DNA of 37,925 bases from Nitrospirota bacterium (lineage in GTDB: Bacteria > Nitrospirota > Thermodesulfovibrionia > UBA6902), in NCBI GenBank assembly GCA_016213945.1, contig JACQZF010000051.1:1-37925 (forward strand), written 5' to 3'. The notes beneath the pieces are model-generated. The model saw only the letters and a list, made by a program, of their open reading frames with translations, ran no database searches and was not told the DNA's origin. Below, piece after piece: positions 23,389 through 31,884 of the stretch. Numbering within the stretch: position 1 is the stretch's first letter; each line of letters opens with the position of its first letter. Made by a program: the position numbers and the translations under genes.

Positions 23389-23417
23389 GTTATAGCTGAA
23401 TATAATGAATATGTCAA
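23389..23417 (-). promoter_or_regulatory. Promoter of the riboswitch operon
   Basis: TTGACA (23417-23412), a spacer of exactly 17 bp and TATAAC (23394-23389). The start point would be near 23382, just at the first base of riboswitch stem P1. Confidence 0.8.
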
Positions 23418-23656
23418 CCCTGCCCCGCCGGTGTTTTTTAACCTTGATGCCGTGATACTATAGTTCAGTAATGCTTTTACCCTAACATGCGTTTCAAGAG
23501 AAAAATCGCTCTCAAGATTAGAAGTTGGACTTCGTCTTACAATTTTTATATATTGAAAATATTTCGTCAAAATGCAAAAAATGATATCATGAACATAACA
23601 GTGCGAGGCATAACTGTAAAATTGAAATCCCGGACTGAATTAATTGTGAGTTTAAC
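23418..23656. other. Divergent intergenic region upstream of the LtaS-like gene
   Basis: 239 bp between the riboswitch promoter (-) and the phosphotransferase gene (+). It is AT-rich on the right, with no clear sigma-70 pair or strong Shine-Dalgarno for the plus-strand gene. Nothing else was recognised. Confidence 0.5.
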
Positions 23657-25618
23657 ATGAGAAGATTATTCATATTCCTGAACAACATTATTTTCCTGCT
23701 CATCGCCCTGTTTTTGTTCCGCCTGACTTTTTTTCTCAAGTACAGTGATATAACAGGGATAAACTTTAAAGACGTGCTTCTTGCTTTTTGTGTGGGGTTG
23801 AGGTTTGATCTCGCAACAGCGGGTTATATTTTGACACCGGTCACGCTCCTGTTTTTTATTCCGTTTATCTCGGAGCGGGAGAAATATCTTAAAATAACGT
23901 CCCTGCTTTCCCTGCTTTGGCTGAATCTTATAATTATTTTCCTCTTTGTAGACCTGAATTATTACCAGTTCTCACAGAGACATTTGACCTTTGAGATCTC
24001 CAACACCATGGGGGACATCCCTTCCATCGTGAAGTCTGGTTTCAGGGAATACTTTCCTGAAATGTTATCTCTGTTCTTTTGTATGGCCGTTTATTCATAT
24101 GGTTATTTATTTGCAATAAAAAAGATATTCATAAGAACACCCGCCGGTCAGCCGCGCTTATTAAAAGACATTTGCGTGTATGGGGCCGTTCTATTGATTA
24201 TCGGATCGTCAACAGTCGTCATGGCGAGGGGCGGCATCCAGAGGCTGCCGCTGAATTTAAGTGACGCATACGTAGGTAATTCTTCCTATCTGGGGAATCT
24301 TGCGCTCAATGGCGCGTATACGTCTTTGAGGACCCTGTACAGTTTACAGTTCAAAGACAAGCTGTGGTGGGATATTCAGTATTATCCTTTTGAAGAGGCG
24401 GTGGAAAAAGGACAAAAGATGATGATATCCCCTGAGAGAGAGGAACTCCTTTCTCCCGGTTACCCCATTTACAGGCATTACAGGTATAACGCCGGAGAAT
24501 TTAAGCCGTTGAACGTAGTAATTTTTATGATGGAGAGCTGGACGGCTAAATATATCAGCGCGTTCGGGGGCAAAGAAGATGCGACCCCGTATTTCAGCAG
24601 CCTGTGCAAGGACGGGGTCATCCTGGAAAATTTATTTGCAAACGGGCAGCGTTCCGCGGAAGGCATCTCCGCGACTTTAGCATCTATTCCCGTATGGGGC
24701 GGAATGATAGTCCCGATCAACCCTTCACTCTCCCAGATGCCCGTTAAGTTTCTCCCGTCCATTCTGCTGGATGAGGGATATAACACAATCTATATTCACG
24801 GAGGGAAAAGGGATTCATTAGGCCTGGCCGGCTTCATTAAACAGGCAGGGTTCACAACGCATATAGCAAAAGAAGATATTGAAAAGGCAGGCGGCAGGGA
24901 CGACGGGTTCTGGGGCATCTATGACGAAGACACATTCCAGTATGCGCAGAAAATATTCGAGGAACAAAAACAACCATTTTTCTCCGTCATATATTCGTTA
25001 AGCAGCCACACGCCTTATAAAGTGCCTGAGGAAAAATTTAAATTTTACGGCAAAGACGTCCCTCACAGAGATTTTCTAAACTCCCTGAGATACTCCGATT
25101 ACGCTCTTTCCAGATTTTTTGAGAAGGCGAAGAATTCAGACTATTTCAAAAACACCATCTTTGTCATAGTGGCGGACCACGTTGAAGGAAATTCCTCGCA
25201 CGATAATCTTTTCGAGTCGTTTCATATCCCGGGCCTGATATACGCCCCGTTTCAGCTCAAGCCCGCCGTCATTAAAAAACCTGTTACCCAGGCCGACCTG
25301 ACTCCCACGATCCTTGATATCCTGCACAACTCAAAACCTCATGCCTCAATCGGTATATCCGCATTTGATGAAAATAAAAGCGGCATGGGGCTTCTTGCTC
25401 TCGGAGATTTAATGGTCTTTGTAAAAGACGACTGGCTGCTGCTTTCTTCGGTTAATGATGCGAAAGGATTATTCAATTACAAAAAAAATCCCTCTGAGGA
25501 CCTGTCAGCAGGCGGTCCGCCCAAATTGAATGAGATGGACCAGGAGCTTCATTATTACCTGCAGTTCGTCCACGATCTGATATTGAAAAACAGATTGTTC
25601 CTTGACGCCCGCAAATAA
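23657..25618 (+). CDS. LTA synthase/MdoB-type phosphoglycerol transferase (alkaline phosphatase superfamily)
   Basis: A protein of 653 residues. Five membrane helices (about residues 1-190) are followed by an extracytoplasmic sulfatase-fold domain. Metal and catalytic features: MMESW (first metal ligand Glu), then NGQRSAEGISATLASIP, where the nucleophile expected as Thr is Ser. Further along are IHGGKRDSLG, WGIYDEDTF, SLSSHTPYKVPE and VADHVEG (metal Asp-His). Relatives transfer phosphoglycerol or phosphoethanolamine to lipids, glucans or LPS; in a Gram-negative host the acceptor is unknown. It is a single gene and the start has little ribosome-binding support. Confidence 0.85.
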   Translation: MRRLFIFLNNIIFLLIALFLFRLTFFLKYSDITGINFKDVLLAFCVGLRFDLATAGYILTPVTLLFFIPFISEREKYLKITSLLSLLWLNLIIIFLFVDLNYYQFSQRHLTFEISNTMGDIPSIVKSGFREYFPEMLSLFFCMAVYSYGYLFAIKKIFIRTPAGQPRLLKDICVYGAVLLIIGSSTVVMARGGIQRLPLNLSDAYVGNSSYLGNLALNGAYTSLRTLYSLQFKDKLWWDIQYYPFEEAVEKGQKMMISPEREELLSPGYPIYRHYRYNAGEFKPLNVVIFMMESWTAKYISAFGGKEDATPYFSSLCKDGVILENLFANGQRSAEGISATLASIPVWGGMIVPINPSLSQMPVKFLPSILLDEGYNTIYIHGGKRDSLGLAGFIKQAGFTTHIAKEDIEKAGGRDDGFWGIYDEDTFQYAQKIFEEQKQPFFSVIYSLSSHTPYKVPEEKFKFYGKDVPHRDFLNSLRYSDYALSRFFEKAKNSDYFKNTIFVIVADHVEGNSSHDNLFESFHIPGLIYAPFQLKPAVIKKPVTQADLTPTILDILHNSKPHASIGISAFDENKSGMGLLALGDLMVFVKDDWLLLSSVNDAKGLFNYKKNPSEDLSAGGPPKLNEMDQELHYYLQFVHDLILKNRLFLDARK

Positions 25619-25656
25619 TTTTTTTCATTCGTATGAAATTGAAACTCAACTAAAAT

Positions 25657-25738
25657 AACCACAGAGACACAGAGAATAACCACAAAAACAAAAGATTATA
25701 TTTTGGTTCTTTCTCCGTGCCTCCGCGTCTCTGTGTTT
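25657..25738. repeat. MITE-like inverted repeat (CCACAGAGACACAGAG type)
   Basis: The left end AACCACAGAGACACAGAG and the right end CTCCGCGTCTCTGTGTTT are inverted copies about 45 bp apart. It is the same family as 9765-9924. It lies in the gap 25619-25861, which otherwise holds only the osmC leader. Confidence 0.65.
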
Positions 25739-25861
25739 ATTTATACCTAAATTCAATTTTTTCGAGTGAACCTAATTTTTTCGCCGCGCCCTCTTGCTTT
25801 TTGCGGTGGTTCCATTAAAATGTGAATTGAACATACAATCATCTCTAAGGGGGAACAGCAC

Positions 25862-26332
25862 ATGGAAGAAAATGAGCTTACCGAATTAAAAGAATCTGTG
25901 ACCGGCTGGAAGGAAAAGGTCCCGGTCGTATCCAAAGGCTTTTTGTCATGGGACAAGGATTTGGTCTTTACGGCAAGGATAAGGGGTTATCAATTTGAAT
26001 ACGACCCTAAGGCCGTGGAAGGATGCTGGCCTACAGACACTCTTTTAATGAGCCTGGCAGGGTGTCTGGCAATAGACGTAGTAATGTTCCTCCAGAAGAT
26101 GAAGGTCGAGATCAAGGATTTCGAGATTGAAACGACCGGGGAGAGAAATCCAACCCCGCCTCAATATTACAAATCAGTTGAGATGGTGGTCCACATATCC
26201 GGTAAAGGCGTTACTCCTAAAAAATTGGACCGGGCCATATCACTTTCACAGGAGAAATACTGTTCAGTCTATCACTCATTGCGCAAGGACCTGCAGGTCA
26301 AAGTAAGCTACGTAATCAAAGAGGCCGCCTGA
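25862..26332 (+). CDS. OsmC/Ohr-family peroxiredoxin-like protein
   Basis: A protein of 156 residues. OsmC fold with the two expected Cys: LAGCLAIDVVMFLQ (peroxidatic, about residue 64) and EKYCSVYHSL (resolving, about 125). The first third contains the beta strands KGFLSWDKDLVFTARI and YEFDP-like YQFEYDPKAVEG, where the Glu/Arg partners normally lie. The family reduces organic hydroperoxides using a lipoyl or thiol donor. The Shine-Dalgarno AAGGGGG is present. It stands alone between repeats. Confidence 0.9.
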   Translation: MEENELTELKESVTGWKEKVPVVSKGFLSWDKDLVFTARIRGYQFEYDPKAVEGCWPTDTLLMSLAGCLAIDVVMFLQKMKVEIKDFEIETTGERNPTPPQYYKSVEMVVHISGKGVTPKKLDRAISLSQEKYCSVYHSLRKDLQVKVSYVIKEAA

Positions 26333-26338
26333 CGCCTG

Positions 26339-26396
26339 CCGTGCTTTTGCTCTTTTGTGTTTCTGACTTCTGCTCTTTTGAACTTTTACTCTATCG
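26339..26396. repeat. Short CTTTTGCTCTTTTG-type repeat
   Basis: Degenerate tandem of (T)GCTCTTTTG/ACTTCTGCTC between osmC and the exonuclease gene. Its composition resembles the repeat at the 3' end of tex (7580-7609). It lies just before the TATAAT of the next gene. Confidence 0.4.
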
Positions 26397-26412
26397 GTTA
26401 TAATGAACAGTG

Positions 26413-26901
26413 ATGAACAACTATTCCGCGTATCTTGATATCGAGACCACAGGGTTAAGCCCTGATTCCGCTGAATTAACAGTAATAGGAATACACATTG
26501 AGAACGGCTGTGAAGACGTTGTCCAGTTAATAGGCGAAGAGATATCAGAGTCAAGCCTGATCGAAGCCATGAGTAACGTCGGTTCCCTCTATACATACAA
26601 CGGGAGCCGCTTTGATCTTCCTTTCATAAAGGAAAAACTGAAAATTGATCTTACCGGGTGCTGTCCGCATGTTGACCTGATGTACGACTGCTGGAAAAAT
26701 AATTTAAAAGGCGGACTGAAAGCCGTGGAGAGGCAATTAGGCATTGCAAGGCAATCGACCGGTGTAGACGGCTGGGTCGCTGTACAGTTGTGGAATAATT
26801 ACAGGTGGAACGGCTGCAAAGATTCATTGAACAAACTGCTTGAATACAACAAAGAGGATGTCCTGAATTTGAAGAAACTGAGAGAGATGCTGAAGGTTTG
26901 A
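26413..26901 (+). CDS. YprB-like RNase H-fold (DEDD) exonuclease
   Basis: A protein of about 162 residues. The DEDD catalytic set is visible: YLDIETTG (Exo I), YNGSRFDLPFI (Exo II), HVDLMYDCW and YNKEDVLNLKKL (Exo III, ExxD/YxxxD type). It fits the RNase_H_2/YprB family of predicted 3'-5' exonucleases; the substrate is unknown. GTG 26410 or ATG 26413 could start it. TATAAT at 26399-26404 ends 8 nt before the ATG with no Shine-Dalgarno between, so the mRNA is probably leaderless. It is convergent with a cytochrome gene 5 bp away. Confidence 0.82.
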   Translation: MNNYSAYLDIETTGLSPDSAELTVIGIHIENGCEDVVQLIGEEISESSLIEAMSNVGSLYTYNGSRFDLPFIKEKLKIDLTGCCPHVDLMYDCWKNNLKGGLKAVERQLGIARQSTGVDGWVAVQLWNNYRWNGCKDSLNKLLEYNKEDVLNLKKLREMLKV

Positions 26902-26906
26902 AGTAT

Positions 26907-27410
26907 TTACTCCTTCATGTGGCAGGACAAACAAAGCGCTTTCTTTTCTTTGCGCAGGAGTTTTACTAAATCACCTTCATGCGGTGCATGGCAGGTTGTA
27001 CAAGTGATGATATTCCCGTCTGCCAACGGAAGGTCTTCCGCGATCTTCAAATCGCTCTTTACCCTTACAGAAATATCGACGGGGTGGGTATTCTGCCTGG
27101 GCTGATGACAGTTATTGTTCATACAGGCAGTCCCCCCGGCCTCGCGATCGCTCTTCAGTTCTCCTTTAAGGTGTCCGTTATTTTCATAAAGGACCTTCCC
27201 CCACTTACTGAAGCCGTTAAGCTGAATATGACACTCTTTACAGTTTTTCATTACAATGTCTGAATGCTGAAAGGGAAAAGAATATATCTGCATATACAGT
27301 TTCTTGTGACATTCCTCGCATCCCGTTTCTTGCGCAAAAGAATTCCGGATTGAAAAAGACAAAAAAGAAAGAAAGATAAAAACAGTAAGTTGAAGAACGA
27401 CCGGGAGCAT
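26907..27410 (-). CDS. Small periplasmic multiheme cytochrome c (4 CxxCH plus CX4CH)
   Basis: About 167 residues from ATG 27410, which gives a clean signal peptide (MLPVVLQLTVFIFLSFLSF...SFAQ). An upstream ATG at 27461 is possible but adds only a charged extension. Heme sites: CEECH, CKECH, CMNNNCH (CX4CH), CTTCH and CLSCH, with the doubled-CXXCH feature CHAPHEGD. It is related in style to the 15.2-16.6 kb cytochrome and could exchange electrons with it or with a membrane quinol oxidase (inference). It is not in an operon with the exchanger downstream on the map. Confidence 0.82.
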   Translation of the reverse strand: MLPVVLQLTVFIFLSFLSFSIRNSFAQETGCEECHKKLYMQIYSFPFQHSDIVMKNCKECHIQLNGFSKWGKVLYENNGHLKGELKSDREAGGTACMNNNCHQPRQNTHPVDISVRVKSDLKIAEDLPLADGNIITCTTCHAPHEGDLVKLLRKEKKALCLSCHMKE

Positions 27411-27600
27411 AACTTTATCCGGAAATATTTGCCGGCGCTTATGACAGGATCTTTGATGCATGGCCTCAGTCCTGGCTTAAAGTATACTACAGATCAGGAC
27501 CCTGAATCATCAAATGCATTTTTTATTTTATTCAGTAACCCATCCCGATGTATTTCGCCACGCCGCAGGCGACCCGGGATCATCCTCCGCAGAGGTTTAG

Positions 27601-28602
27601 TCAACTCCGCATCATATAAAGCAGCACAAGATTTGTAATATACACTGTTGCTATCCCGATGGAATCCCACGCTAACAACAATCTCTTCTTCTCCGCGCGA
27701 TACGTCAGGCCTATAACCGCGATGACCGTCATGGCAATAGCAGACAATGCCGGGACCATGTGATTGTTATTTGTAAAAGAAAGAAGAGGCCCCTTGAAGA
27801 AAAACATATCGTCAATAGCCAGGATTAAGACATTGAAAATATTGCTGCCGAAAAGATTTCCGATCGCGAGGTCTACTGCATTCATCCTTACCGCGGAAAT
27901 GGAAACCACTGCTTCAGGAAGCGATGTTGAGACCGCGATGAATATATTGCCGACAAAGGTCTGTCCGAGCCCGCTTATTTCGGCTATCTTCCCGCCCAGC
28001 TCTGGCAGGAATACGGCTGCGGCAATTACAATCAGCGAGTTGACACAGTAATTAAATACCGCTGTTTTTACTGAAACACCCTCATACTTCAACTCCTCAG
28101 CCATCTCTTCCATGAACACGGCAAGCTGTCTTTTTTCATAAGAATAGATCAACCTCATGGCAATGACATAGATAATTACAAAAAGAGGGGTATAAATGCC
28201 GACCCATCCTATAGTAATAACCCGGTCCCCAAGAAACAGGCTTGCAGCGATAATACTCAAAAGCAATATCCCGAAGCCGGCGGAAAGAATGTGGCCGTGG
28301 TGCGCCTTTGCGGATATGGGGGTAGGTTTATAAATTGCATCAAGCAGTGCGAGGATGAACATATTGAACACACAGCTTCCTATCACGTCACCTGCGGCTA
28401 TATCGGGGACACCCGCATAAGTGACAGAGCTTATCCCGGTCACAAGTTCCGGCAGGGATGTGACAGATGCCATGAGCACGACGCCTATCCAGGTCCTGCC
28501 GAGCCCTGTCTTTTCAGCAATGATATCCCCGTACTTTGAAAGTCTTGTCCCGGCGTAGACTATTGCTGCTGTGCAGAAAGCAAATGCGGTCCAGAGTAAC
28601 AT
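27601..28602 (-). CDS. Calcium/sodium exchanger (CaCA family, YrbG-like)
   Basis: A protein of 333 residues with about ten membrane helices in two inverted halves. The alpha-repeat signatures are both present: ASVTSLPELVTGISSV with GDVIGSCVFNMFIL (first), and AVSTSLPEAVVSISAV with GNLFGSNIFNVLIL (second). Their acidic residues bind Ca2+. It exchanges cytoplasmic Ca2+ (or another divalent ion) for Na+ or H+. Shine-Dalgarno-like TAAGG precedes the ATG. It is 7 bp downstream of the Kef-type pseudogene, with which it may once have formed a cation-transport unit. Confidence 0.9.
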   Translation of the reverse strand: MLLWTAFAFCTAAIVYAGTRLSKYGDIIAEKTGLGRTWIGVVLMASVTSLPELVTGISSVTYAGVPDIAAGDVIGSCVFNMFILALLDAIYKPTPISAKAHHGHILSAGFGILLLSIIAASLFLGDRVITIGWVGIYTPLFVIIYVIAMRLIYSYEKRQLAVFMEEMAEELKYEGVSVKTAVFNYCVNSLIVIAAAVFLPELGGKIAEISGLGQTFVGNIFIAVSTSLPEAVVSISAVRMNAVDLAIGNLFGSNIFNVLILAIDDMFFFKGPLLSFTNNNHMVPALSAIAMTVIAVIGLTYRAEKKRLLLAWDSIGIATVYITNLVLLYMMRS

Positions 28603-28609
28603 ATTCGCC

Positions 28610-29077
28610 TTATCTGTGATATTTCAAGATCTGAATTTTGTCGGATCCAAGATATTCCATGGCCTTATTAATGTCCTTCTTCTTCCCGATTAACAATACA
28701 ATATCCCTGGCCCTCAGCACAAAGCCAGGGGCTGGATTCTGATGGACCTCTTCAGCGCGCTGGACCGCAATGATCGTTGCCCCGGTTTCAGCCCTGAGGG
28801 CCAGCTCCTTAACGGAATGACCGGCTGCCTGCGAGCCTTCTTTGATCAGGAATGTCCCCGTCTCAATACCCTTGAGAAACTCGGGCATCGCCGTAATAGA
28901 TCGGCTCTCCTTTCTTTTTCATCGCCCTCACCGTGTCGCTGTTCATCTCAAGGACTGCATAGGGGATCCCGGCTTTCCTCAGCACCTTTGCAAGATTTTT
29001 TCCGTTCAGGCCGAAACCGACACAACAGAAGAAGCGCCGAAGATAACGACCAGTGATGTTAAAAATTCAGGTTCCAT
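28610..29077 (-). pseudogene. Remnant of a Kef/CPA2-type cation:proton antiporter
   Basis: Three pieces of one family lie in order. At 29077 the frame starts MEPEFLTSLVVIFGASSVV, the usual N-terminus of a Kef-type antiporter, and then stops. A different frame holds the start of the TrkA-N/RCK nucleotide-binding domain (CVGFGLNGKNLAKVLRKAGI, then YAVLEMNSDTV, then GEPIYYGDA). A third frame (28888-28610) is the TrkA-C domain (FLKGIETGTFLIKEGS, then AGATIIAV-like GATIIAVQRAEE, then VLLIG). Nearly the whole membrane domain is missing, as is the second half of TrkA-N. Junctions lie near 29028 and 28887. The 92-codon TrkA-C frame could still be translated, but an intact transporter cannot be made. 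Confidence 0.85.
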
Positions 29078-29471
29078 TATTTTTCTCTCCCTCTCATAAC
29101 GGTCCTCAACATCAGGGGCGCAAACAGATTCGTAAGTCGATGATAAAGCCTATTGCCGTATAAAGCATATCATAAACAATTCCTGCTTATCAGCCTTGAA
29201 CTCAATACAGTCCCGCACTGCTTCTTCCTGCAGTTTCACATTACATTTTTAAATATTCCTATTGCTGTAAAAATTTAGTTTGACAGTACATTATGCTCTA
29301 TGCTAAATTTTTAAACCTCCATAATTCTGTATGCGGGTTCAATACCTCGTACGTATACAGGAAATTGTTAACAATTAGCAATTGAGGTTATGCAAAATAC
29401 CCGACGCTTCAAATAAGTTATCAGAGTTTTTTCTCTGAAAATAATAGAACACATAATAAGGAGGATTTAAA
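29078..29471. other. 394-bp regulatory gap upstream of fhs
   Basis: No gene is seen. It contains an inverted repeat AAAAATTTAG (29269-29278) with CTAAATTTTT (29303-29312) that brackets a TTGACA at 29280-29285. With a weak -10 near 29304 this is a possible fhs promoter. Downstream are a perfect palindrome AATTGTTAACAATT (29363-29376) and a small hairpin TCAGAG-T6-CTCTGA (29421-29438). These may be operator or leader elements for fhs. Confidence 0.45.
29280..29309 (+). promoter_or_regulatory. Candidate fhs promoter within an inverted repeat
   Basis: A perfect TTGACA is followed after 18 bp by TAAATT. Both boxes are embedded at the ends of the 10-bp inverted repeat 29269-29312, which could let a dimeric regulator cover the promoter. 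Confidence 0.4.
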
Positions 29472-31235
29472 ATGCCGCTTGATCCGACGAAACACGCTGA
29501 CTGGGAAATTGCCGAAGCCGCCGAACCCAACATGAAGACTGTTTACCAATTGGGAGAGGAGCTTGGCCTGGAAAAGGAAGAGCTTCTTCCTCACGGCCAT
29601 TATGTTGCTAAACTGGATTTCAACAAGATATTGAAACGCCTTGCCAACAGGCCTGATGGAAAATATGTTGACGTTACCGCAATAACGCCGACACCCCTGG
29701 GAGAAGGTAAATCCACTACCACGATGGGATTGACACAGGGACTCGGCAAACGCAAAAAGAACGTTATAGCCGCCATCCGTCAGCCCTCCGGCGGGCCCAC
29801 AATGAACATCAAAGGCTCGGCCGCAGGCGGTGGATTGTCGCAGTGCATTCCCTTAACGCCGTTTTCGCTGGGACTGACCGGCGACATCAACGCGATCATG
29901 AACGCGCACAACCTTGCGATGGTTGCAGTCACTTCACGCATACAGCACGAGTTCAATTATAATGACGACCAGCTTGCAAAACGTAAATTGAAGAGGCTCA
30001 ACATCGACCCGCGCAACGTCGAGATGAAATGGATAATGGACTTCTGCGCCCAGGCGCTGAGAGAGATAACAATAGGGCTCGGCGGCAAAAACGACGGCTT
30101 CATGATGAACTCCGGCTTTGCGATAGCGGTTTCATCGGAGGTCATGGCTATCCTGGCCGTTGCAAAAGACCTTAAGGACATGAGAGAAAGAATGGGCCGG
30201 ATCGTTGTCGCTTATGACAAGAGCGGTAAGCCCGTTACAACAGAAGACCTTAATGTAGCCGGCGCAATGACCGCTTGGATGGTTGAGGCATTGAATCCTA
30301 ATCTGATGCAGACCATTGAAGGTCAGCCTGTGCTTGTACATGCAGGGCCTTTTGCCAACATCGCCATCGGACAGTCCTCCATCATTGCAGACAGGGTTGG
30401 ACTTAAGCTCGCTGATTATAATGTGACGGAATCCGGCTTCGCCGCTGATATCGGATTTGAAAAATTCTGGAACCTGAAATGCAGATTCTCCGGACTTAAA
30501 CCAAACGCAGCAGTCCTTGTCGCAACAATAAGAGCGCTGAAATGTCACGGCGGAGCGCCGATCCCGGTTCCCGGAAAACCAATCCCTGAAGAATACAAGG
30601 GTGAAAATGTAGGATGGGTAGAGAAGGGCTGTGACAACCTCATTCATCTTCTGAATGTAATAAAGAAAGCTGGCATCAACCCTGTTGTCTGCATAAACGC
30701 CTTCTACACTGATACGGACAATGAGATTAAGGCCGTCAGAAGAATCGCTGAAGCAGCCGGCGCAAGGGTAGCGCTTTCCAAGCACTGGCAGTACGGCGGT
30801 GAAGGCGCGCTTGAACTTGCGGACGCGGTTGTTGACGCATGCAATGAGCCGAACAACTTCAAACTGCTCTATGAACTTTCAACACCATTAAGGAAACGCA
30901 TCGAATTAATCGCAAAAGAAGTCTATGGAGCTGATGGTGTGGAATATACCCCAGACGCGCTGGCAAAGGCAAAGAGGATGGAGGACGACCCGGAAACCGC
31001 AAAACTCGGGACTTGCATGGTCAAGACACACCTCAGCCTTACCGACAACCCGAATTTAAAAGGCGTTCCAAAAGGATGGAAACTCCTGGTCCGTGATATA
31101 CTTACATACAAAGGAGCAGGCTTTGTCGTCCCTGTTGCGGGCGCAATAAAACTGATGCCGGGAACCGCATCCGACCCTGCGTACCGCAGAGTTGATGTGG
31201 ATGTGAACACCGGCAAGGTAAAAGGTTTATTCTAA
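29472..31235 (+). CDS. fhs: Formate-tetrahydrofolate ligase
   Basis: A protein of 587 residues. It makes 10-formyl-THF from formate, ATP and THF in the methyl branch of the Wood-Ljungdahl pathway or in one-carbon supply. P-loop [16 protein letters not shown] (about residue 75), [40 protein letters not shown]-like [14 protein letters not shown] and [14 protein letters not shown] are all family landmarks. The length exceeds the common size of about 555 because of a longer N-terminus before the P-loop. The Shine-Dalgarno AAGGAGG is strong and a terminator follows, so it is likely monocistronic. No other Wood-Ljungdahl gene lies in the window. Confidence 0.97.
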   Translation: MPLDPTKHADWEIAEAAEPNMKTVYQLGEELGLEKEELLPHGHYVAKLDFNKILKRLANRPDGKYVDVTAITPTPLGEGKSTTTMGLTQGLGKRKKNVIAAIRQPSGGPTMNIKGSAAGGGLSQCIPLTPFSLGLTGDINAIMNAHNLAMVAVTSRIQHEFNYNDDQLAKRKLKRLNIDPRNVEMKWIMDFCAQALREITIGLGGKNDGFMMNSGFAIAVSSEVMAILAVAKDLKDMRERMGRIVVAYDKSGKPVTTEDLNVAGAMTAWMVEALNPNLMQTIEGQPVLVHAGPFANIAIGQSSIIADRVGLKLADYNVTESGFAADIGFEKFWNLKCRFSGLKPNAAVLVATIRALKCHGGAPIPVPGKPIPEEYKGENVGWVEKGCDNLIHLLNVIKKAGINPVVCINAFYTDTDNEIKAVRRIAEAAGARVALSKHWQYGGEGALELADAVVDACNEPNNFKLLYELSTPLRKRIELIAKEVYGADGVEYTPDALAKAKRMEDDPETAKLGTCMVKTHLSLTDNPNLKGVPKGWKLLVRDILTYKGAGFVVPVAGAIKLMPGTASDPAYRRVDVDVNTGKVKGLF

Positions 31236-31244
31236 AAGTAACGG

Positions 31245-31278
31245 AAAGCCCCTGTTTCCCTAAATGAACAGGGGCTTT
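31245..31278 (+). terminator. Intrinsic terminator after fhs
   Basis: A perfect 12-bp stem pairs AAAGCCCCTGTT (31245-31256) with AACAGGGGCTTT (31267-31278), followed by TATTTTAC. It lies 9 bp after the stop codon. Confidence 0.9.
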
Positions 31279-31347
31279 TATTTTACATTTTCGCAGACTG
31301 AACATTTGGGTAATTTCATATAGAACGTTTGATGGAGCTGTTCCCAT

Positions 31348-31878
31348 ATGATTGGAAATCTCCCCAATATTTTGACTCTTGCAAGGATCCTGCTTTTGCC
31401 GTTCTTTGCAGCTTCGCTCATTTATGAAGAATATACCTTGGCGTTATCCCTTTTTATCGCAGCGTCGATTACTGACCTGCTTGACGGGTTTATCGCAAGG
31501 ATTAAGAAACAAACAACTTACTTTGGAAGTATCCTGGACCCGGTTGCTGATAAATTTTTCCTGATAACTTCTTTTATCCTTATGAGTATATACGGCTCGC
31601 TGCCGGCATGGCTTGCAATAATAGTCATCAGTAAAGATATAATTGTAGTAACGGGTTGTATAATCATATACCTTGTTACTCACAACCTGAAGATCGAACC
31701 GAGTATATGGGGAAAGGCCGCAAGCACCTGCCAGTTTGCACTGATAGGGTTTATCCTGTTGCTAAAAAACATAAACAGCGAAACGCAAATTGATACCATG
31801 TACTTTCTTCTGACTGCGGCGATAACCACAGTAGCCGGAGTGCATTACGTATATAAGGGGTTAAAACAAAATACTTAA
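31348..31878 (+). CDS. pgsA: CDP-diacylglycerol-glycerol-3-phosphate 3-phosphatidyltransferase
   Basis: A protein of 176 residues with about five membrane helices. The CDP-alcohol phosphotransferase signature DGFIARIKKQTTYFGSILD continues into PVADK and gives the DGxxAR...GxxxDxxxD pattern (the aspartates coordinate metal). N-terminal PNILTLARILLLPFF is typical of PgsA. It makes phosphatidylglycerol phosphate. It is followed after 6 bp by the DUF512 gene, so the two are probably co-transcribed with aroE. Another CDP-alcohol transferase cannot be fully excluded. Confidence 0.88.
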   Translation: MIGNLPNILTLARILLLPFFAASLIYEEYTLALSLFIAASITDLLDGFIARIKKQTTYFGSILDPVADKFFLITSFILMSIYGSLPAWLAIIVISKDIIVVTGCIIIYLVTHNLKIEPSIWGKAASTCQFALIGFILLLKNINSETQIDTMYFLLTAAITTVAGVHYVYKGLKQNT

Positions 31879-31884
31879 ATTATT

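Noticed and set aside
23310-23570. 86-codon minus-strand ORF across the riboswitch and its promoter
   Set aside because: It spans the TTGACA/TATAAC promoter and the aptamer; the peptide has no family features, so the RNA interpretation explains the sequence better.
27462-27600. Possible terminator (ATCCCG...CGGGAT) downstream of the exchanger gene
   Set aside because: The stem is interrupted and has no T-run in the minus direction; it is more likely another short repeat.
29078-29471. Folate or other known riboswitch before fhs
   Set aside because: No conserved aptamer core could be recognised; only dyads and a small hairpin are visible.
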